A DNA stretch of 64,000 bases, from the NCBI GenBank assembly GCA_023614405.1, contig CM042685.1:89890684-89954683 (forward strand). The letters are read 5' to 3'. The stretch comes from Avena insularis. Taxonomy: Eukaryota; Streptophyta; Magnoliopsida; Poales; Poaceae. The position numbers and the translations under genes are program-made. Below the pieces are notes generated by a model that ran no database searches, was not told the DNA's origin, and saw only the letters and a list, made by a program, of their open reading frames with translations. Positions 22,149 through 32,991 of this stretch are shown one piece after another (position 1 is the stretch's first letter; each line of letters starts with the position of its first letter).

Positions 22149-24828
22149 CTCCTGCTCGTCCTCGAGTAGGTAAGTGATAAATAGAATAATTTTTTAGGTG
22201 ACATGCACCCTCACAATAAAGATCTAACCATTTGCAAGCATTGAAAGCTGGGATTAAAGAACTCTAAACATGTGCATGAAAGATGGAGTGCTAACAATAG
22301 GACATAGTAACTATGCATGCAACATGACAAGCTACAAACAAAGATCATGAATAACATGCATTGAAAAACGTTTGTTTGTTTCACATGCAGAAAACATAGC
22401 ATAGTGGCAATCAGCTTGTCCCTCATAGAGTAGCAAATAGATGCATAGGACACCTGCAAAGTTCACAAGGGTAACTAGAAACAAGTAGCACAAGAGCAAG
22501 TAATAACACAATATGCATCAATTAATAAGCTTTGGAACACTACACACAGAATGACAACTATGCTCTCTTAATGGTGCCTAAAGGTAGAAGGTGGAGACTC
22601 AATAATGGTGGAAGAAAGGCCTTTATTTAAAGGAAGCAGGGATTACAAGTTTCAAAAAGAGCTTCCAAAAATTATGGTACTTGTTAGCTTTCAGCCCTCA
22701 TTTCCCCTATCATAAGCATCTTGAAGTGGTTAAGGTTAAAGTGGCAAAGTTGCAGTATATGCTTGACGAAGTATAAGTTGGCAATCTCATGCCCCTTGAA
22801 TACGAGGGCCACACCTCATGCATACTCAACTTTGGGTCCAGGTAAGTTCTTGTCACTATAAGTATTTACATATCATTGAGAACCACCAACGGGGTACCCC
22901 TTGCACATGGTACATGAGCTTTCCCATAACCAAAATGACAAGGCAAGCATATAATGAGCATCTTAGCAATCTTTTTATTTACCATATGCATAGCTTTTTA
23001 TTGAGGATGCTTCATAGATAGCTCATTACGGTGATGCTGCAAGTTTCCACCATGATTAGGCATGGCTTAGGCTAGCGGCCCAGGCATTTCTCTAACACAG
23101 AATACAAACTCCATGGACTTACAAGTCCCCTCTTTATTTCACACCGGTGAAATCCATAGACAAAAGAACATGATATCAACTGAGTACAACAAGGTACAAG
23201 TGCAATGTTGAAAACGTTCCCCGTGACAGCACGGTTCTGCTAATTCCAACTTATAAGTGCAAGCATATACAACAAAGTTGTCACAATGGTTCAAGTTTAT
23301 TAGGGGCAAACAATAAAGTGTGCCATCAAGTTCGTGAGGGCTTTAATCACTAAGTTTTCACATAACAAAATAGTTTTTAATTGGAAGATAGTTGAAAACA
23401 AGAATATACTTGGAATGGTGTAACGCACCATACATAGGAGTTTATAGTGGACACTTTGGAAAAACTTGGTTTCTTGGGAGTTGGAGGCATGAGTAGAACT
23501 TACTCATACAAGTGGAGGCTAGCAAAAGACTGGGAGCAACCAACTAAGAGAGAAATAATGGCCAAAATCATGGAGTTCAACAAAGCATACTAATCAAAGC
23601 AAAGAGTGGTACTACAAGTCAAGGACTAAATTATCATAGAGGCTAATGGTGACTTGTGAGAGTCATAACATGGTGTAAGCATGTGCCAAGTCAACCCAAG
23701 CAAAACATCAAAGGAGAATTCCACAATACTATGATTTTGCATGCTAAAACAACGCATAATTTCTTCAAGGCACACTAAGCAATCCCAATTGTTTGGAACA
23801 AGACATGCTATAGCAATAATCACTAAGCATAATGCTAAAACAATAGCTAGCATGTCATGCTAAAGTCTAAGTCACAGTCAATGCAAGCTCCTCTTGCACT
23901 TCAAGCAAGAACTTACTACTCCTTTCCAAACACCAAGCAACCTTATTTGCAAAAAAACACAGCGAGAGCGGGGGTCCAAACTACTAAAGCAAACTAAACA
24001 ACCTAAGCAAAGCAAACAAAAACTAAGACGCTCCAAGAACAACACAATTGTGCATGAAACAATAAAAGTGAAGTGTCTAGAGAGACCTGAGCTTTTTATT
24101 CATGAACAAGGGGATGCCTTGGACATCCCCAAGCTTTGAAGCTTGTACCTCTTGGATATTTCTTGGGGTGACACCATGGTGGAATACCCAAGCTTGAGAT
24201 TTTGTCCATTCTTCATCTCATTGCATCATTCTTTCTCTACACCTGAAATTTTTCCTTCATACAAAACTTCACACAATCTTCATTATCAACATTAGTTTAT
24301 TCAAAAGATATTAGACCACTGTAAAAGTTTTGGAACAGCAAGGATTTTCACTAAAAACACAAGCTACTGTAGTAACTCCTTCGAAAAACTCAATTTACCT
24401 GAAGAGAGATAAAAAAGGAATCAATTAGAAGCAAATGCAAATAATGGCAGAAATCTGTCAAAACAGACCAGCAGGTAGAAACCGATTTTTTCGAACATCT
24501 TCGGTTGCTCAAATCAAAAAGTGTTGAACTAACGAAAGTTATCTAACATACTGGGAGTTTTATTCATAAATTGTGAGCTCAATCCGAGTTACAAAGCCTC
24601 CTCGCAAATATTTTTTGTGGAGAACAGAAATCTGTTTCGGGACAGCAACTCTCCAAATCTTTCTTCCCTCTCATTAGAGGTCATTCTTGGCACAAAAAGC
24701 AAACAAAAAGGATAAGGAGAGGTTATTACATAAGTAATAACTTCCGAGACTCAAGGAAACTCTTGGGTTATCTCCCAACAAGTACGTTTCTTTAACGCCT
24801 TTAAGTTAGGCACAAGAAGCAAGAAGAA
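22149..24828 (-). other. Conserved non-coding block of the nested element
   Basis: AT-rich, no credible coding. It matches the blocks in the two related elements, and carries the hairpin CCGTGACAGCACGG at 23221-23234. The segment 24651-24810 matches 36165-36335. Confidence 0.6.
24124..24137 (-). promoter_or_regulatory. Internal polypurine tract of the nested element
   Basis: AAAGCTTGGGGATG on the minus strand, 2.0 kb upstream of the terminal tract at 22133 and almost the same sequence. Confidence 0.5.
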
Positions 24829-25440
24829 TCAAGTATTTTCAAATGAGGAAGCATTAACATTCATACTTGCAAAATCTTCAACTATGAAAGGTATCTCATC
24901 CAAATGGGTTTTGGAGGATCCTTTCTCATATCTCTTTGGTCTACTACCTTCATCAAAAAGATTTTCAGGAGCAATCCAATCAAAATTCTTTTCAAAGGCT
25001 TCATCTATTCCAACAAGCTTAAAGGGTATGGGTATATTGAATTACTCTCTAGGCTTGGTTTTATCAGAAATACCCACAACATCTACACTTGAACCTAGCA
25101 TATTGAAATGTTCAAAACCCTTTTTGGCCTCCCTAGCAACATCATGAATTTTTTTTGATAAAGTTTCAAGGATGAATTCTCTCTTCTCAGCATTCTTTTC
25201 TTCTTTTAGTTTTAGGAACAAGAATTGTATGAAGGGGTTAAGGCTAACAAACCTAGCCTCCAACATATGAACTACAGAAGCTGCAGCAATCTCATAATTA
25301 GGAGCAAGTTCAGCTATAGATTAATCCTCAATATCCTCATGCTTGCTAACATAATTAAAGAATTCTTCAATATTGTCTTTGCCAATTATGGAGCCACTAC
25401 CTATTGCAAGGTCTTTCTGGGTGAACTTGGGGAGCAACAT
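24829..25440 (-). pseudogene. Single degenerate ORF of the nested element, function unknown
   Basis: ATG at 25440 follows the leader by about 200 bp. 204 codons in one frame, ending at TGA 24829-24831, with two internal stops (after about residue 39, and after ...SDKTKPRE near 25042). The readable protein starts MLLPKFTQKDLAIG. It has an acidic N-terminal third, a helical K/E-rich middle (LKLKEEKNAEKREFIL) and an acidic C-terminal part. It has no zinc knuckle, protease motif or RT motif. I do not recognise the family. Its place after the PBS is where gag would normally be, so it may be a divergent structural protein or an accessory protein of non-autonomous elements. Confidence 0.55.
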
Positions 25441-25642
25441 GGTGAGCTAGAGCAAGGTGGCAACTAGAGCAGGAACTAATTTTTTTGTGTTTTTGAATAA
25501 GGAAAGCAAACCAAACTAGACTATTTTTTTGAGTTTTTTGAAAAGAGGCAAACAAAACCAAGCAAAAGAAGCAAATAAAACTAAAAACAAAGTAAAGAGA
25601 AAGGAAGTGAAGGACTACCCTAGTGAAGACGTCCTTAGCCTA

Positions 25643-25658
25643 CCTGGCAATGGTGCCA
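25643..25658 (-). promoter_or_regulatory. Primer binding site of the nested element
   Basis: TGGCACCATTGCCAGG on the minus strand, a mutated form of TGGCGCCGTTGCCGGG seen intact at 38367-38384. It lies 10 nt from the LTR. Two of the changes are G to A. Confidence 0.7.
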
Positions 25659-25668
25659 GAAAACTTGT

Positions 25669-27214
25669 TGATGACTCCTTGGTGGTGCTAGAGAACTTGG
25701 TGCTTGATGTGGAGTCTTATTGGGAACCCCAAGAGCAAGGTGTGAAGAGTACAACAACAAGTCTTCCCTCAGTTGAGACCGAGGTTATAGAACCAGTAGG
25801 AGGAAGGAAACATCACATAGGTGTTGCAAGCAACGCGGAGACCTGCACAACACAAACTCAAGACTTTGCCTCAACGAATCAGTGAGGTTGTCAAGTTCAC
25901 CGGTTTGCTGTAACAAAGGATTAAACGTATGGTGTGGAATGTAATGGTTTGCAACAAGTAAACAGGTAACAGTGGAAGATGTATCAATGGTAAAGATTGG
26001 ACAGGGGTCCATAGTTCACTAGAGGTGCTCTCCTTAGATAAACAACATGGCATGAAGGGTAAATAAATTACAGCGGGGCAATTGACAGGAACTGAGCAAG
26101 GAATAACAATGAAATTACTAGTCAGAAAGATCCTATGAGGTTGATTGGGCAATACAACAATATACATAGACCTACATCCAACTGCATCCATGACTAGAAG
26201 TCCACCTTCAGGTTATCATCCGAACCCCTCCAAAGATAAGTTGCAAGCAATGCATAACCGCTAAGCAAAGTGTGTAAGTTAAACAGTCTACATGTTCCAT
26301 GAACAAGAGACCGTTGTTTTCTCCCTAGTAGCAACAACACATCTACAACCGAAGAGATTATTGTCACTTCCCTTGGAAACTAGAGGCATGAACCCACTAT
26401 CGAGCATAAATACCCCCTCTTGGAGTCACTAGCAACTACTTGGCCAAGATAACCACTAGCAACAGAGAGCATGCAAGATCACAAACAACAAAGACATGAT
26501 AGAATCATAAAGACAAGACCATTAATCAAACCAACATAATAATCTCAATATCCATCGGATCCCCGCAAACACAACATGCATGATTACAAATAGATTAGAT
26601 CTTGATCATGAACGGAGCTCACAAGATCTATACATGAAAGAACAAAGGAGGATATACAACCATATAGCTACTACATGGACCCATAGTCCAAGGTGGAACT
26701 ACTCACGCATCATACCGGAGAGAAGGCCTCCGGGATGATCTCCTTCTCGACTGTGGTGCCGGAAGAGCTCAGATTCCCGATCTAGGGATGATGGTGGCGG
26801 CTACAGACGGTTTCGTGGATTTCTGATCGGTACTCGTGGTTTCTGCATCGGGGATTCTTATAGAAGGGCGAGACCGGAGGCGGCCAGGCCAGCAAGAACC
26901 CTAGCGCTGTGCCCACCGCGCTTGGGGTGGGTCTGCCCCCTAGCTGGCCCCTCCGGATCTCCTCTGGACTTCTTGTTCCCCATGGAAAGTAATTGACTTT
27001 GTTCTTTGTCCCGTCCAATTTCGGGAATATTTCTTTACTAACTTTTCTGAAACCAAAAACAGCAGAAAACAGGCATCTAGCACTGTTGCAACTTGTGAAT
27101 AGGTTAGTACCAGAAAACATGTAAAAAGCACCTCAAAGTGTGGACAAGTAAAGCAAAGTATATACTAAACAAGCATGGAGCATCAAAAATTATAGATACG
27201 TTTCCAATGTATCA
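25669..27214 (-). repeat. 5' LTR of the nested element
   Basis: 1546 bp, collinear with 20554-22132. It ends at the PBS spacer on its low-coordinate side and begins TGATACATTGGAAACG on its high-coordinate side. Confidence 0.9.
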
Positions 27215-27238
27215 ATCCCTTACACTTGTGGGTCATCA
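27215..27238 (+). repeat. 3' LTR of the plus-strand Athila-like element, right end
   Basis: ATCCC (target duplicate) followed by TTACACTTGTGGGTCATCA completes the LTR broken at 20553. Together the pieces give about 1372 bp, against 1379 bp for the solo LTR at 46832. Confidence 0.85.
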
Positions 27239-28136
27239 CACGGTTGAAATTGTTGGAGTTGCCGGGGTTGTTGTTGTGCTTTCCTCCGGGCATTGGGTTT
27301 CCTCCTCCACGTTTGGGATAGTTCGGACGGGTCATCGGGGGTCTATTGTTTCTCGAGGCATATCCTGCAGACGGGTTGGGGCAATACTTCGGGGTATGGT
27401 GGGTTCCTGGTTGATGCATCATCCGACGCTTGCGATTCTCATTGGCTTGGTTGATCTTGCCTTCCATCTAGATTGCAGAATCCACTAAGGCTTCAAGGTC
27501 AGCAAACGGAATGTTGACTAATACCGTCTTCATCTCATCATGCAGACCGTTCAATAATCTCTCCTTCTTCTTGGCTTCAGTGTCAATCTCATCTGGTGCA
27601 TACCAAGATAATGATAGAAATTTGTCATGGTACTCAACTACTGTCATCCTCCCTTGCTTCAATTCTCTGAACTCATCTCTCATCCTCTTGACTAAACCCG
27701 ATGGCACATGGGTTCTGCTGAAGTTGAGTTTGAATTCATCCCAAGTCATCATCTGTCCTCCATTCATGGTGCGAATGCTATTCCACCAAGCTCTTGCATC
27801 TCCTGCCAGATAATGGGTGCCAAACAGTACTTTCTCATTGGCCTCCACTCCTGCGACTTCTAAGTTGTTCTCCATGGTCTGCAGCCAATCATCAGCATCT
27901 AATGGCTCTTCAAACTTACTAAAAATTGGTGGATTGGTGTTCTGAAAGTTCTTGAGCTCGGATCCATGGTTATCCTGGTTTCCATGGCCTTGATTATTAT
28001 TGGCCATCTAAGCTATCTGTTGAAGGGTAGCTAAGTTGGCTTGATGTTCGGCTCTTTCAGCTTCACGGTCAGAAACCAACATTTGCAAGGTTTGCAGCAT
28101 TGGGTCCTGAGATGAGCTACTCCCTCCGCGAGGCAT
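27239..28136 (-). pseudogene. Tekay/chromovirus-like gag, truncated and with two stops
   Basis: ATG at 28136 (MPRGGSSSSQDPML). The frame then meets TAG at 28008-28010, goes on as MANNNQGHG..., meets a second TAG at 27468-27470, and continues basic (NENRKRRMM, NNRPPMTRPNYPKRGG) until it is cut at 27239 by the Athila-like LTR. The retrotransposon gag core is clear (ADDWLQTMENNLEVAG, AGDARAWWNSI, WDEFKLNF, MRDEFRELKQGRMTVVEY). It packages element RNA in particles. The zinc knuckle should lie just beyond the cut. Both stops are TAG placed before Met, where gag relatives have Gln, so CAG-to-TAG changes are likely. Confidence 0.8.
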
Positions 28137-28385
28137 CTGAAGATTGAGATAGATCATGAGACAAGAGGGAAATTTCTAAGGTTCATGGATTTGTTTTTGA
28201 AAAGTTTTTAAACTTTGAGTTTGACTCTGGTTTTGTCAACTAGCAACATGCTTTTCATTCATTCATAGCACAAAATACAAACACACACCACACTAAGGTA
28301 ACAGATGGTTTTAAGAACCATTCTATGAAACTACGATACAGTGGGACCGGATACAACTCACACCTACAATAGTGCTCAAGTGCTA
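28137..28385 (-). other. Leader between the extra ORF and gag
   Basis: About 250 bp, no ORF. It contains ATG-poor AT-rich sequence on the minus strand just before the gag start. Confidence 0.4.
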
Positions 28386-28970
28386 CTACTCATTAGAATC
28401 GGTGTCTTCGTCATCATCAATGAAGGCAGAATCATCATCAGTATGGAAGTCCATGGCTTGGTCCTCCAGGTAGTCATCATCATCACTGAGGTAGGAGTAA
28501 GGGTCTCCACGAATATCTTCCCCTGCATTCTCCCTCTCCTCAAGATACATGTCCCCCTCATGGATGGTCCCCTCCAAGTCTGACACTTTGTGATGAAGGC
28601 GAGCAATGATGTGATCCTTCTTGACACGCAGATGGCGAAATGTCTTGCGCTCCTTCGCAAGGATGGCAAGGGTCTGGTCCTTCTTAACTGTAATGGCATA
28701 GTTGTGTTTGGCGTATGCGCGAGCGTTGTCCAACTCCTTCTGCCTGTCATACAGCATGAAGCTGAGATGATCCACCTGATGCTTCAGCTCCGGGTGGTAT
28801 GGCACCTCCAATGGTTGTCCCATAGTATCACGCCTTGCGTAGTACTCAAAGCGAGTGCCCTTGATCTGATTGATGCTTTGTCCACACAGACGGACAAGAT
28901 CTTCTTGCATAGCCCTAGCGTTGTTCTCTCTTAAGCTGAATTGGATCCCCTCTGAGGTGGGTACCTCCAT
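28386..28970 (-). CDS. Intact leader ORF upstream of gag, function unknown
   Basis: 194 codons from a true ATG (28970) to a stop at 28386, in sense with gag and between the PBS (29369-29380) and the gag start (28136). The protein has a mixed N-terminal part (MEVPTSEGIQFSLREN), a central helical region rich in K/R/L suggesting a coiled coil (about residues 70-130), and a very acidic C-terminus with runs of D/E (about residues 160-194). No retroviral motif is visible. It is the longest undamaged ORF in this element although gag next to it has two stops. It may encode an extra Gypsy protein or a captured fragment. I do not recognise the family. Confidence 0.5.
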   Translation of the reverse strand: MEVPTSEGIQFSLRENNARAMQEDLVRLCGQSINQIKGTRFEYYARRDTMGQPLEVPYHPELKHQVDHLSFMLYDRQKELDNARAYAKHNYAITVKKDQTLAILAKERKTFRHLRVKKDHIIARLHHKVSDLEGTIHEGDMYLEERENAGEDIRGDPYSYLSDDDDYLEDQAMDFHTDDDSAFIDDDEDTDSNE

Positions 28971-29385
28971 CTTGCCTGTGAGGTTTACAACTATCAGCCA
29001 TTATAGTTCTCCTCCTTGCTGATCATTGAGCTATGCTCTGAAGAACTAGGGGTGCGGGTGCTCAAGAAGTTCCGGGAGTTGGTCTAAATCACGCTCGAAG
29101 ATGAGCTATCCTCCATTGGCCAACTAGTATAACTTGCTATATTTCACGCCCATCTATAAGAATGTAGGATAAGTAAGTTAGTAGAGTGATCAAGTGTGTC
29201 AAATTTTATGTAATATTTGCAAGAATTTTTGAGGAACATGAATTTTCTTGAACGAATCTCACTAATAAGAATGAGAATAGGTTTTAATAAATACTCACTT
29301 CTTTTGTTTTGAAACTAAGTTTTTGATTCAAGCGTCCATTCTAACTAGGGTAACCTATGGTTAGGATGGCTCTGATACCAATTTT
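28971..29385 (-). other. 5' leader of the Tekay-like element, including the PBS
   Basis: Non-coding. The PBS (TGGTATCAGAGC, 29369-29380) lies at its start on the minus strand. Confidence 0.5.
29369..29380 (-). promoter_or_regulatory. Primer binding site of the Tekay-like element
   Basis: TGGTATCAGAGC on the minus strand, the initiator tRNA-Met type used by many Tekay/Del elements, about 5 nt from the LTR end. Confidence 0.85.
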
Positions 29386-30927
29386 TCAACACCTAGATTT
29401 TTAATCCCAGATGCCTATTACGCCATACATCGCAATCCCATGATTACCATTTTTGCGAGACATAACATATTGGTACCATAGTTCATCATCCATTACAAAC
29501 CAGTCTTACAAATAAAGGATCTCATGATCGAGTCTTAATACAATCAACGCAGTGGAAATAATAATAATAGTAGCATGGTCGAAGCTCCATCTTCAGGGTC
29601 ACAGACAATGCTGACGATGGGAGATGATCCTAGTTGTCATAGACTTCCTACTGTCCATCATCCTGGTAGTCCTCCTCATAGTCTGTCCATAGGAATAGCC
29701 AGGGACAAAGCCAAGAGTACTCGCAAACTAATACTAACAGGTAAGTAGTTTGAGTAGGAGTCCTAAGTTGTAGGTTTATTTGAAAAAAGCCAGGTTTATC
29801 TCTTAACTGAGTTTATAAGTAAAGAAAACTAGTTCAATGTTTTATAACACCTAAGTGGGAACTTAGTTTTCATGTTCACAATCCTGTTGTGGTCAAGTCA
29901 AAGTCATAGTTCATTTCACAAGTCATTTTGAAAACATCTCGATTTACGAAGTATGGCCACTGAATCGTCCATAATCATGACGCGGCTATTTGAATAGTTT
30001 GACACTCTGCAGAGGTGGTACAATTTTACCACAACATTTGATACATCCGTCAGGAACAATCCTGAATCACCATACTCAGTATACGGATAATCAATCCTAA
30101 CCTTTCAATTACACACCCTAGTATAGGCACCTCCCCTATGAGTTTGGCCTCCCAACCATGACCATCTATCATCTTGGGAACAACACAGGTGGACAATCAT
30201 CACGAGGTAGCCTCATCTCAAACCTATTCCGCAAGGGAACCCATACTAAGATATATGAACTTCCAGTTAATCCCTACCCAATTTCGGGTATTGTGGTTGT
30301 ATGGTAAAATTGGAATGGTATCGCATCCGAACCCAGCCATCGGTTTTATAAAGGTCTAAGGATCATGCCTCAACATTTTCATCATCAAATCATCTGGTGT
30401 TAACAACACATGTAAAAACATTTCATTAGAATGACTCATAATTCTAAGGTTTTCATAATCATTTTTCACCAAGTATTCCCATATAAAATGATCAACTTTT
30501 ATGCTTAGCACTAGCTACTAAATTAGGGGTAATCACTAACGAGGGGTGCTAATCAAGTGTGACTTATCCAAATCCAATCTCATGCCTCAGTATGACATCT
30601 AGTTCTAGCTAACTTAGGACAAGTTTTATGATCTTATGCTACCTATAATATCTTTCGAAAAACTCCCAAGTCACTAAGTAAAAGTAATAAAGAGCTTTGA
30701 TAAAGAAATAAAATAATAAAGCTTCCAAGTAAAACTAGGATTTAGTATAATCAAGGTTGCATAACCAAAGTATGCCCAAGGCATCTTGCATAGGTTAACT
30801 AGTAGGTTTAGGCTCACAAGGATGGCTTGCATGGTTTAGCTTAGCTTGCCTTGAGTAGTACAGTGATTGAAGTTCTCTTCTTCTTCTTCTTCGTAGTCCC
30901 CTTCCTCCTCGTATCCTTGGTCGGTAC
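29386..30927 (-). repeat. Tekay-like 5' LTR, inner part
   Basis: Begins right after the PBS and is broken at 30927 by the element 30928-40095. Its last five bases (30923-30927, GGTAC) are the duplicated target. No coding sequence is visible. Short AT-rich ORFs here look random. Confidence 0.7.
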
Positions 30928-32977
30928 TGATGACCCACAAGTATAGGGGGTGTATCGTAGTACTTTCGATAAATAGGAGTGTCAATCACAACGAGGAGCA
31001 GAAGGTGATGAACAGTGGTATGGAGCAGGAACTCTCTGCAAATACTTAGCAAACGGATTTTTAGTGGTTTTCTGATAAGGCAACAAAACAAAGTGCAAGT
31101 AATAAAGAACAAACACAGCAAGTGGCCCAATCCTTTCTTATCAAAGGACAAGCCGGTGGAAATACTTATAAGGACCAAACATTCTCGAGGACACATGGGA
31201 ATTCTGTCAAGTGATTTCGCTTGATATAGCTGAGTACTCTTCTTTGGTGTTGTAAGCACTATGCTGGAAATCGGTAATCGTTAGCTGCTCGGTTGGCTTG
31301 GGAGTAGCAATTAATCGGAATTCGGACGATTAAATGATTTAATCGGTCATCTATTAATCGGTGTAGCCTACAAAAATCAGAACCTAAAACACGTATGAAT
31401 CCTCAGCCTTAAGCTCCCGGATGAGATCCTCAAGGCGCTCGAGTTTTTGTATCTGAGTTCTAGTCGGCAACTACGAGGAACTGGTCAACAACGACAAGGA
31501 AATAGTTGGTGATGGATGAAATCAAGCTCCTGGAGGCAGGGATCGAACGGGAGCTTCGCAAAACCTACTTCATTAGGGCGGGATAGCGGATGGATGGGCG
31601 ATATGTGTTGATAATTTTGCAACTTTTTTGACCAAGTGTAGTGGTTAATCGGGAACATACCTAGTAATCGAAATGTCAGACCTATTAATCGGGCTAAACG
31701 ATTAACACAAAGGATTAGTGGTAATCGACACGGTCTGGTCCCTAGTAGCGATTAATCGGCCTATTAATCGCTGATTCGGCCTATTTTTTGAACAGTGGTT
31801 GTAAGTGTTGTGTGGGTGAACCTGTGCTAATGTACCGACCTTACTTGTACTAATACATAGTTGTGATTAAACCCCCTACAAACATCCGTAACTACATGAA
31901 AGTAATTAAGATATAAATCTAACCACGGCCTTAAACTCTGAGATCCTACACTCCCTTGTGCAAAGGTGTCCTAACAGCGGTTCAGGTTTCTGTCACTCCG
32001 GCAACCCCAAAATTAGTATCCAAATACATAATGCATTCCCCTAGGACCATAAATGGTGAAGTATCATGTAGTCGACGTTCACATGACACCACTAGAAGAA
32101 TAGCACCACAACTTAAATACTAAACCATTGAATAATATCTCAACACAAATCCACTAATAACAACATGACTTCTCCCATGTCCTCAAGAACACAACGAACT
32201 ACTCACAAGACATCATATAGATCAAGATCAAAGATGATATGATAATGGATAACAATCTGAACATAAACAATAATCCAATGGTTCCACTCACAAGCATCAA
32301 CTACAATAGTAATTAACACCGGGAATGTTTCCCCTAAGAACTAAAGCAATATCCAACACAATTGTTACAGCGGGACGGAGTGGTGATGATGGTGCTGGTG
32401 GAGATGATGGTGTGGATGATGATGATCCCGATGAAGCCTAGCTTGATGAAGGTGTTGATGGCGACGATCTTCCCTCTCCAGGAAGGAATTCCCCTGGCAG
32501 AAATCTATCTGCCGGAGAGATCTTTCTCTCTCGGTGTTTTCCACCCCCCAGAGGCGGTGGAAATCTATCTGCGGTTGCTCCCCGAGGCTTAGGGTTCCGT
32601 AGGGAAGATATAGGCGAAGGGACGGAGTCGGGAGCCGGGCCGGTGGGCCACACCTGCCCTAGGCGCGGGGTCAGGTGGGCCCGCGCCTAGGGGGTGTGGG
32701 CCCCCTGTAGCCCTTCTTCGTCCTTCCTTCTGGCTTCCTCATTCTTCTGGAAAAATAATATTTTCCTAGATTTTTCTGGTATTTTTCTCATCTTCGTGAA
32801 ATTGCACCGAAACGCCTTCTTTTCCATCAGAATCCAGACTCCGGCAGTCCATCCTCCAAGAATCATCCAACATGCATAAACAGATGAAAATCCATAAGTA
32901 ATACCCCATAATAAAATAAATATCAATGAATAGAGGTAAATTATGATATAGAATGGTGATGCAAATTGGGTGTATCA
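30928..32977 (-). repeat. 3' LTR of the 9.2-kb element (with a hAT MITE inside)
   Basis: 2050 bp including 549 bp of MITE plus duplicated target, so about 1.5 kb native. It runs on the minus strand from TGATACACCCAATTTGC to TGTGGGTCATCA. It contains a GAT/GGT-rich stretch at 32362-32440. Confidence 0.9.
31257..31797 (+). mobile_element. Non-autonomous hAT element (MITE)
   Basis: 541 bp, absent from the partner LTR, flanked by an 8-bp duplication GTTGTAAG (31249-31256 and 31798-31805). Ends are CACTATGC... and ...GAACAGTG, a short imperfect inverted repeat. The motif TTAATCGG/CGATTAA is repeated many times near both ends (31270-31370 and 31640-31780), as expected for hAT transposase binding sites. 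There is no coding sequence. Confidence 0.85.
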
Positions 32978-32991
32978 ACTCCCCCAAGCTT
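32978..32991 (-). promoter_or_regulatory. Terminal polypurine tract of the 9.2-kb element
   Basis: AAGCTTGGGGGAGT on the minus strand, directly before the LTR start TGATACACCC. Confidence 0.85.

Larger units (their letters stand above)
20554..27214 (-). mobile_element. Complete non-autonomous Athila-like LTR retrotransposon nested in an LTR
   Basis: 6661 bp between two LTRs in minus orientation, flanked by a perfect 5-bp duplication ATCCC (20549-20553 and 27215-27219). It has a PBS (25643-25658), one degenerate ORF (24829-25440), a long non-coding block, an internal purine tract and a terminal purine tract (22133-22148). There is no gag, protease, RT or integrase, so it must have moved with proteins supplied in trans. 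In a hand-aligned sample of about 330 bp from one LTR end I count about 14 differences (around 4%, mostly transitions), so it is fairly young. Confidence 0.9.
13779..27238 (+). mobile_element. Athila-like LTR retrotransposon (plus strand), left end missing, hosts two nested elements
   Basis: Order on the plus strand: a retroviral-type protease, a non-coding spacer, an Athila ORF-1-like pseudogene, a polypurine tract, a non-coding block, a second polypurine tract, and a 3' LTR. The LTR (19201-20553 plus 27220-27238) closely resembles the solo LTR at 46832. A Cassandra TRIM lies in the non-coding block, and a related full element (20554-27214) sits in the LTR. RT, RNase H and integrase are not seen. 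There is no 5' LTR or gag in the window, so the left side was lost, probably at the junction near 13778. Confidence 0.75.

Noticed and set aside
29369..29380. A tRNA-related site
   Set aside because: It is only the 12-nt PBS complement; no tRNA gene with cloverleaf was seen here or anywhere else.
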